Source: Dehalococcoidales bacterium
GTDB taxonomy: Bacteria > Chloroflexota > Dehalococcoidia > Dehalococcoidales > UBA2162
Direction: 5' to 3'
Assembly: GCA_016932435.1 (NCBI GenBank)
Contig: JAFGCW010000025.1
Span: 44,330-108,329, forward strand
DNA length: 64,000 nt
Shown here: positions 61,927 to 64,000 of the stretch, piece by piece
Position numbering within the stretch: the first letter of the stretch is position 1
Layout: every line of letters begins with the position of its first letter
The notes under the pieces: model-generated
Database searches by the model: none
Seen by the model: only the letters and a program-made list of their open reading frames with translations
What the model was told of the DNA's origin: nothing
Program-made: the position numbers and the translations under genes

Positions 61927-62601
61927 TTACTCTGTTACTTCCTCCAAAAGTTGACTCAACTCATGGATAGCAAGCGATAGAAATCTCTGACTTTCCTCTC
62001 TATACTCATCAGCTCTGGCTAGAGCTTTTATATCACCCTTACCATCTTGAAGGAATGAGTTATAATAGGTTAGTAACTCCTCATATGCCTTTCGTTGTTT
62101 TAATAGAACTTCAATTATCAGACCGCGATAAGTTATCGCTTCAGGTGGTGGATTCAACTGTTTGTAATCAAGAATTTCTGCATCCACCCGCTCTAGCGCC
62201 CATTCCAAGGTTTCAGTACCAGAAATCAAAGCTGTCTTTAAGTCACTGGGAATAACTGGCTCTGTTGGCTTTGGAGTGTATGGCTCCGCATTTAATAAAG
62301 CGTCTATAGTCATACGTTTGAGACCTAGTGATGGAGGTTTTTCAGGATCAGTTTCATTCGTTTCTGACTGTGTTTTTGAAGGATCATCAGGAACAGGCTT
62401 TTGAAACTCTAAATTTATTTCCTCTATTGCCTTATTGACTATGGTTACAGTTTCCGCCCGTCGCTCTGTAATAGGTAATTCCTCAGCAAAGTATGCTTCA
62501 AGTTCAGACTCTGACTGTTCTCTAGGGGTAGTACCGCAACCTATTGTTGCCCCTGACATCAAGACCAAGATTGCCAGAATTAGGATAAGAAATCGTTTCA
62601 T
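61927..62601 (-). CDS. Lipoprotein of unknown function
   Basis: About 224 residues from ATG 62601; a longer frame to 62664 would add a basic stretch that is not a good signal. The signal peptide LILAILVLMSGATIGC gives the lipobox Cys. The mature part is acidic and helical, with Pro/Asp-rich spacers (PVPDDPSKTQSETNETDPEKPP). It contains the tandem helices VDAEILDYKQLNPPPEAI and LLKQRKAYEELLTYYNSFL. No family is recognised. It shares the strand with the small membrane protein upstream, and their coordinates overlap at the start side only if the longer frame is used. Confidence 0.75.
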   Translation of the reverse strand: MKRFLILILAILVLMSGATIGCGTTPREQSESELEAYFAEELPITERRAETVTIVNKAIEEINLEFQKPVPDDPSKTQSETNETDPEKPPSLGLKRMTIDALLNAEPYTPKPTEPVIPSDLKTALISGTETLEWALERVDAEILDYKQLNPPPEAITYRGLIIEVLLKQRKAYEELLTYYNSFLQDGKGDIKALARADEYREESQRFLSLAIHELSQLLEEVTE

Positions 62602-62650
62602 TGCCCATCCTAGCCGCTGGTTGTTAACACACATAATAAACCTGATGAAT

Positions 62651-62860
62651 CTACCATTTCTCAAGAAACCGGTTTACTATCCCGACTACAAATCTGGTCC
62701 AGGACATCCATACAATTAACCCGATTATGCAGAGAATCACTAAAACAGGTGTGTTATCCTCGAAGTACTTAATACTTAGACCAAATATCAATACTGCAAG
62801 TCCGGCACCGAATATATAAGCTGCTATCCATCTTATTAGGAACTTTGCAAATCCCTTCAT
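62651..62860 (-). CDS. Small membrane protein (69 aa)
   Basis: About 69 residues from ATG 62860; the frame extends to 62911. Two membrane helices: residues about 5-28 (AKFLIRWIAAYIFGAGLAVLIFG) and 38-56 (PVLVILCIIGLIVWM). A basic end follows. It probably forms an operon with the lipoprotein downstream. Family unknown. Confidence 0.6.
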   Translation of the reverse strand: MKGFAKFLIRWIAAYIFGAGLAVLIFGLSIKYFEDNTPVLVILCIIGLIVWMSWTRFVVGIVNRFLEKW

Positions 62861-62892
62861 TAGTAACCGCCAAATGTCACTTATATCCGGTT

Positions 62893-62922
62893 GTGATTGG
62901 AGTGACATCATATGACAATCAC
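62893..62922. promoter_or_regulatory. Inverted repeat, candidate XRE operator
   Basis: GTGATTG (62893-62899) and CAATCAC (62916-62922) are separated by 16 bases, between the divergent XRE gene and the membrane-protein gene. Such a spaced dyad suits a regulator dimer. Confidence 0.5.
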
Positions 62923-62928
62923 TCTAGT

Positions 62929-63183
62929 ATGTCAAGGAAGAGCAAACCTACCAGAACTGAGGAAGAGAAGCAATACCTCAAGCAGCTTGGTGAGAATATT
63001 CGTAAGATACGACAAGAGAGAGGTTACTCTCAGGAAGAATTTGCTGAATTAGCTGGTTTCAGTCGTTCATATTATACAGAGGTTGAGACTGGCAAACGTA
63101 ACATCTCAGTACTAAATCTAATCAAGATACTACAGGTGTTAAAGACCGATCCTAGCACAATAATTCAATCCGCACAGAAATGA
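62929..63183 (+). CDS. XRE-family HTH regulator (84 aa)
   Basis: From ATG 62929 the product is 84 residues. GENIRKIRQERGYSQEEFAELAGFSRSYYTEVETGKRNISVLNLIKI is the cro/C1 HTH; the first 20 residues (MSRKSKPTRTEEEKQYL) are basic and polar. It may control the divergent membrane/lipoprotein genes through the dyad at 62893-62922. The frame is also open from 62845, which is unlikely as a start. Confidence 0.88.
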   Translation: MSRKSKPTRTEEEKQYLKQLGENIRKIRQERGYSQEEFAELAGFSRSYYTEVETGKRNISVLNLIKILQVLKTDPSTIIQSAQK

Positions 63184-63203
63184 TCCATTTCTTCCTGTTG
63201 TTT

Positions 63204-63647
63204 TTAAGAAACTGATCCAGTCCATTCTAGAATGAAAGTCCCCTTATTGCACTTAGGACAAGGTTGACCTATCAGTTCCAGAACAGTCTTAACATTTGCT
63301 GAACCACATTGAGGGCATTTCCTCTCGTCCACATTGTCGTTGTCGCGTGGTTTTACGTATTTAATCTCCCATTCATACGGGCTCCATCCACTCTTGCCTA
63401 GATTGGCTGTAAATTGGTTAAGACAGTCTATGCACACACAGTAAGAGTTGAAACCAGTCCTTTCTCTTACTAGCTCTAACGGTGGGTTCTTGCCAAGTAC
63501 TTTTTCAATATATTTATATTCACTTGGGTGCGCACATACAACCCTATTACCGTCATCATCAACAACAAAGAGGTAATAACCCCATCCTGAATGCATAGTG
63601 AAATCACAACTATCGCATTTGTAATTATTAATCGGTGGCATAATCAT
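63204..63647 (-). CDS. Multi-zinc-ribbon protein
   Basis: A 147-residue protein with three Cys pairs at each end: CDSCDF (residues 8-13) and CVCIDCLNQF in the N-terminal half, then CPQCGSANVKTV and CPKCNKGTF near the C-terminus. A structural zinc-binding role for nucleic acid or protein contact is likely. The SGWGYYLFVVDDDGNRVVCAHPSEYKYI segment between is a beta domain. I do not know the family. It closes the element's visible gene set. Confidence 0.7.
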   Translation of the reverse strand: MIMPPINNYKCDSCDFTMHSGWGYYLFVVDDDGNRVVCAHPSEYKYIEKVLGKNPPLELVRERTGFNSYCVCIDCLNQFTANLGKSGWSPYEWEIKYVKPRDNDNVDERKCPQCGSANVKTVLELIGQPCPKCNKGTFILEWTGSVS

Positions 63648-63782
63648 CCCTTATGGGGTTAGTGGGACGCCATTTTAAACCATTCAGGCTGGAATTTCAA
63701 AGAAAAATAAAATTCGAGACTGAGGATTAGTAAAGCAAACCTTATCTCATAACAAGTTGACCCGTACCCCCATTGAGTGTGG

Positions 63783-63812
63783 AGTTCACAAGATAGCTTT
63801 GGTTTGTGAACT
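63783..63812. repeat. 9-bp inverted repeat in the right-end gap
   Basis: AGTTCACAA (63783-63791) and TTGTGAACT (63804-63812), followed by TTTAGC. The 353-base gap 63648-64000 has no gene; this repeat and the IS-like end are its only structures. Confidence 0.5.
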
Positions 63813-63904
63813 TTTAGCTTTGACTATCGGGTTGTTAGTCCTGTAGTCCTTTGTATACCTTCAAAGCATCATCGAATGACAATGACCTTGTGTTGAGTAT
63901 TCCG

Positions 63905-64000
63905 GACTAAATTGAGCCACCGTTCCGGTAAAAGAGAGCCAGGGTTCCGGCGATAGAGAGCCACCCTTCCGGAGCGAGAGCCACCCGCGTGTAGACTTTC
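63905..64000. mobile_element. Probable end of an IS21-type insertion sequence
   Basis: The unit GAGCCAC-C-TTCCGG (variable middle) recurs with starts at 63914, 63936, 63958 and 63978, spaced 22, 22 and 20 bases. Multiple terminal repeats of this GAGCCACC type are what I recall from the ends of IS21-family elements. The transposase genes would lie beyond the window, so the call rests on the repeats alone. Confidence 0.5.

Noticed and set aside
1..64000. A CRISPR array
   Set aside because: No series of regularly spaced identical repeats with unique spacers was seen; the repeats found are palindromic units, short phased repeats or IS ends.

Overview
The window looks like a chromosome segment of an anaerobic bacterium, most likely a Chloroflexota of the Dehalococcoidia type. 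This rests on gene content only: an in-frame UGA (selenocysteine) protein, a KamA-like radical SAM protein, a TTG-started NadA, a BKACE/enolase/MmgE catabolic cluster, DUF2284 and DUF4382 proteins, and an HspR-DnaJ-ClpC heat-shock block. No rRNA is present, so the assignment is an inference. Genes lie on both strands in short operons, and several neighbours overlap by 4 bases.

Layout. 1-2932: the end of a CoxE-like VWA gene, a nucleotidyltransferase-like gene and a leucine-rich-repeat lipoprotein. 3130-8968: five co-directional enzymes (SDR, BKACE, aldo/keto reductase, enolase superfamily, MmgE/PrpD), closed by a strong terminator. 9081-12399: an ECF sigma factor, a FecR-domain membrane protein and a divergent DUF4382 lipoprotein. 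The sigma gene and the lipoprotein gene share the same TGTAAC-N17-CGTA element. 12583-16931: methyltransferase, an XRE/membrane pair with a palindromic operator, glycosyltransferase, phosphoesterase and NadA. 17151-23294: a large UGSC-like selenoprotein, then a ChlI-like AAA+ ATPase, a VWA protein and a cysteine desulfurase. 23694-36281: an AbrB-like protein, UbiX/UbiD, MarR-RND exporter, AlkD-like protein, a glycosidase-like lipoprotein, a WYL regulator with a GyrI-like protein, KamA-like and DUF2284.

36363-41849: tRNA-Ala and the minus-strand dnaJ-hspR / VTT / hydrolase / clpC block, whose dnaJ promoter is a perfect sigma-70 consensus. 41990-46922: alcohol dehydrogenase, MscS channel, a QueG-like ferredoxin protein, then a sigma-70 promoter driving a 47-codon Cys-rich ORF and a heliorhodopsin, followed by an isochorismatase-family hydrolase and a DUF167 protein. 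47359-57287: LuxR regulator, small stress or cofactor proteins, a Trk/Ktr potassium uptake pair, a VIT1-type transporter, zinc-ribbon and ferredoxin proteins, AraC, a beta-helix lipoprotein and a cupin.

57371-64000 is an accessory island with lower GC and atypical genes. It holds an integrase remnant, a TIR/deoxyribosyltransferase-like candidate defence protein, a tRNA-fMet 3'-half (attachment site), excisionase- and XRE-type regulators, a candidate small RNA with its own promoter and terminator, a RepA-like ATPase, membrane and lipoproteins, and what looks like the end of an IS21-type element at the right edge.

The most interesting points are the heliorhodopsin with its upstream small Cys-rich gene, the selenocysteine-containing fusion protein with its SECIS-like hairpin, the ECF promoter pair (which also moves the sigma start), and the tRNA-borne island with its candidate structured RNA.
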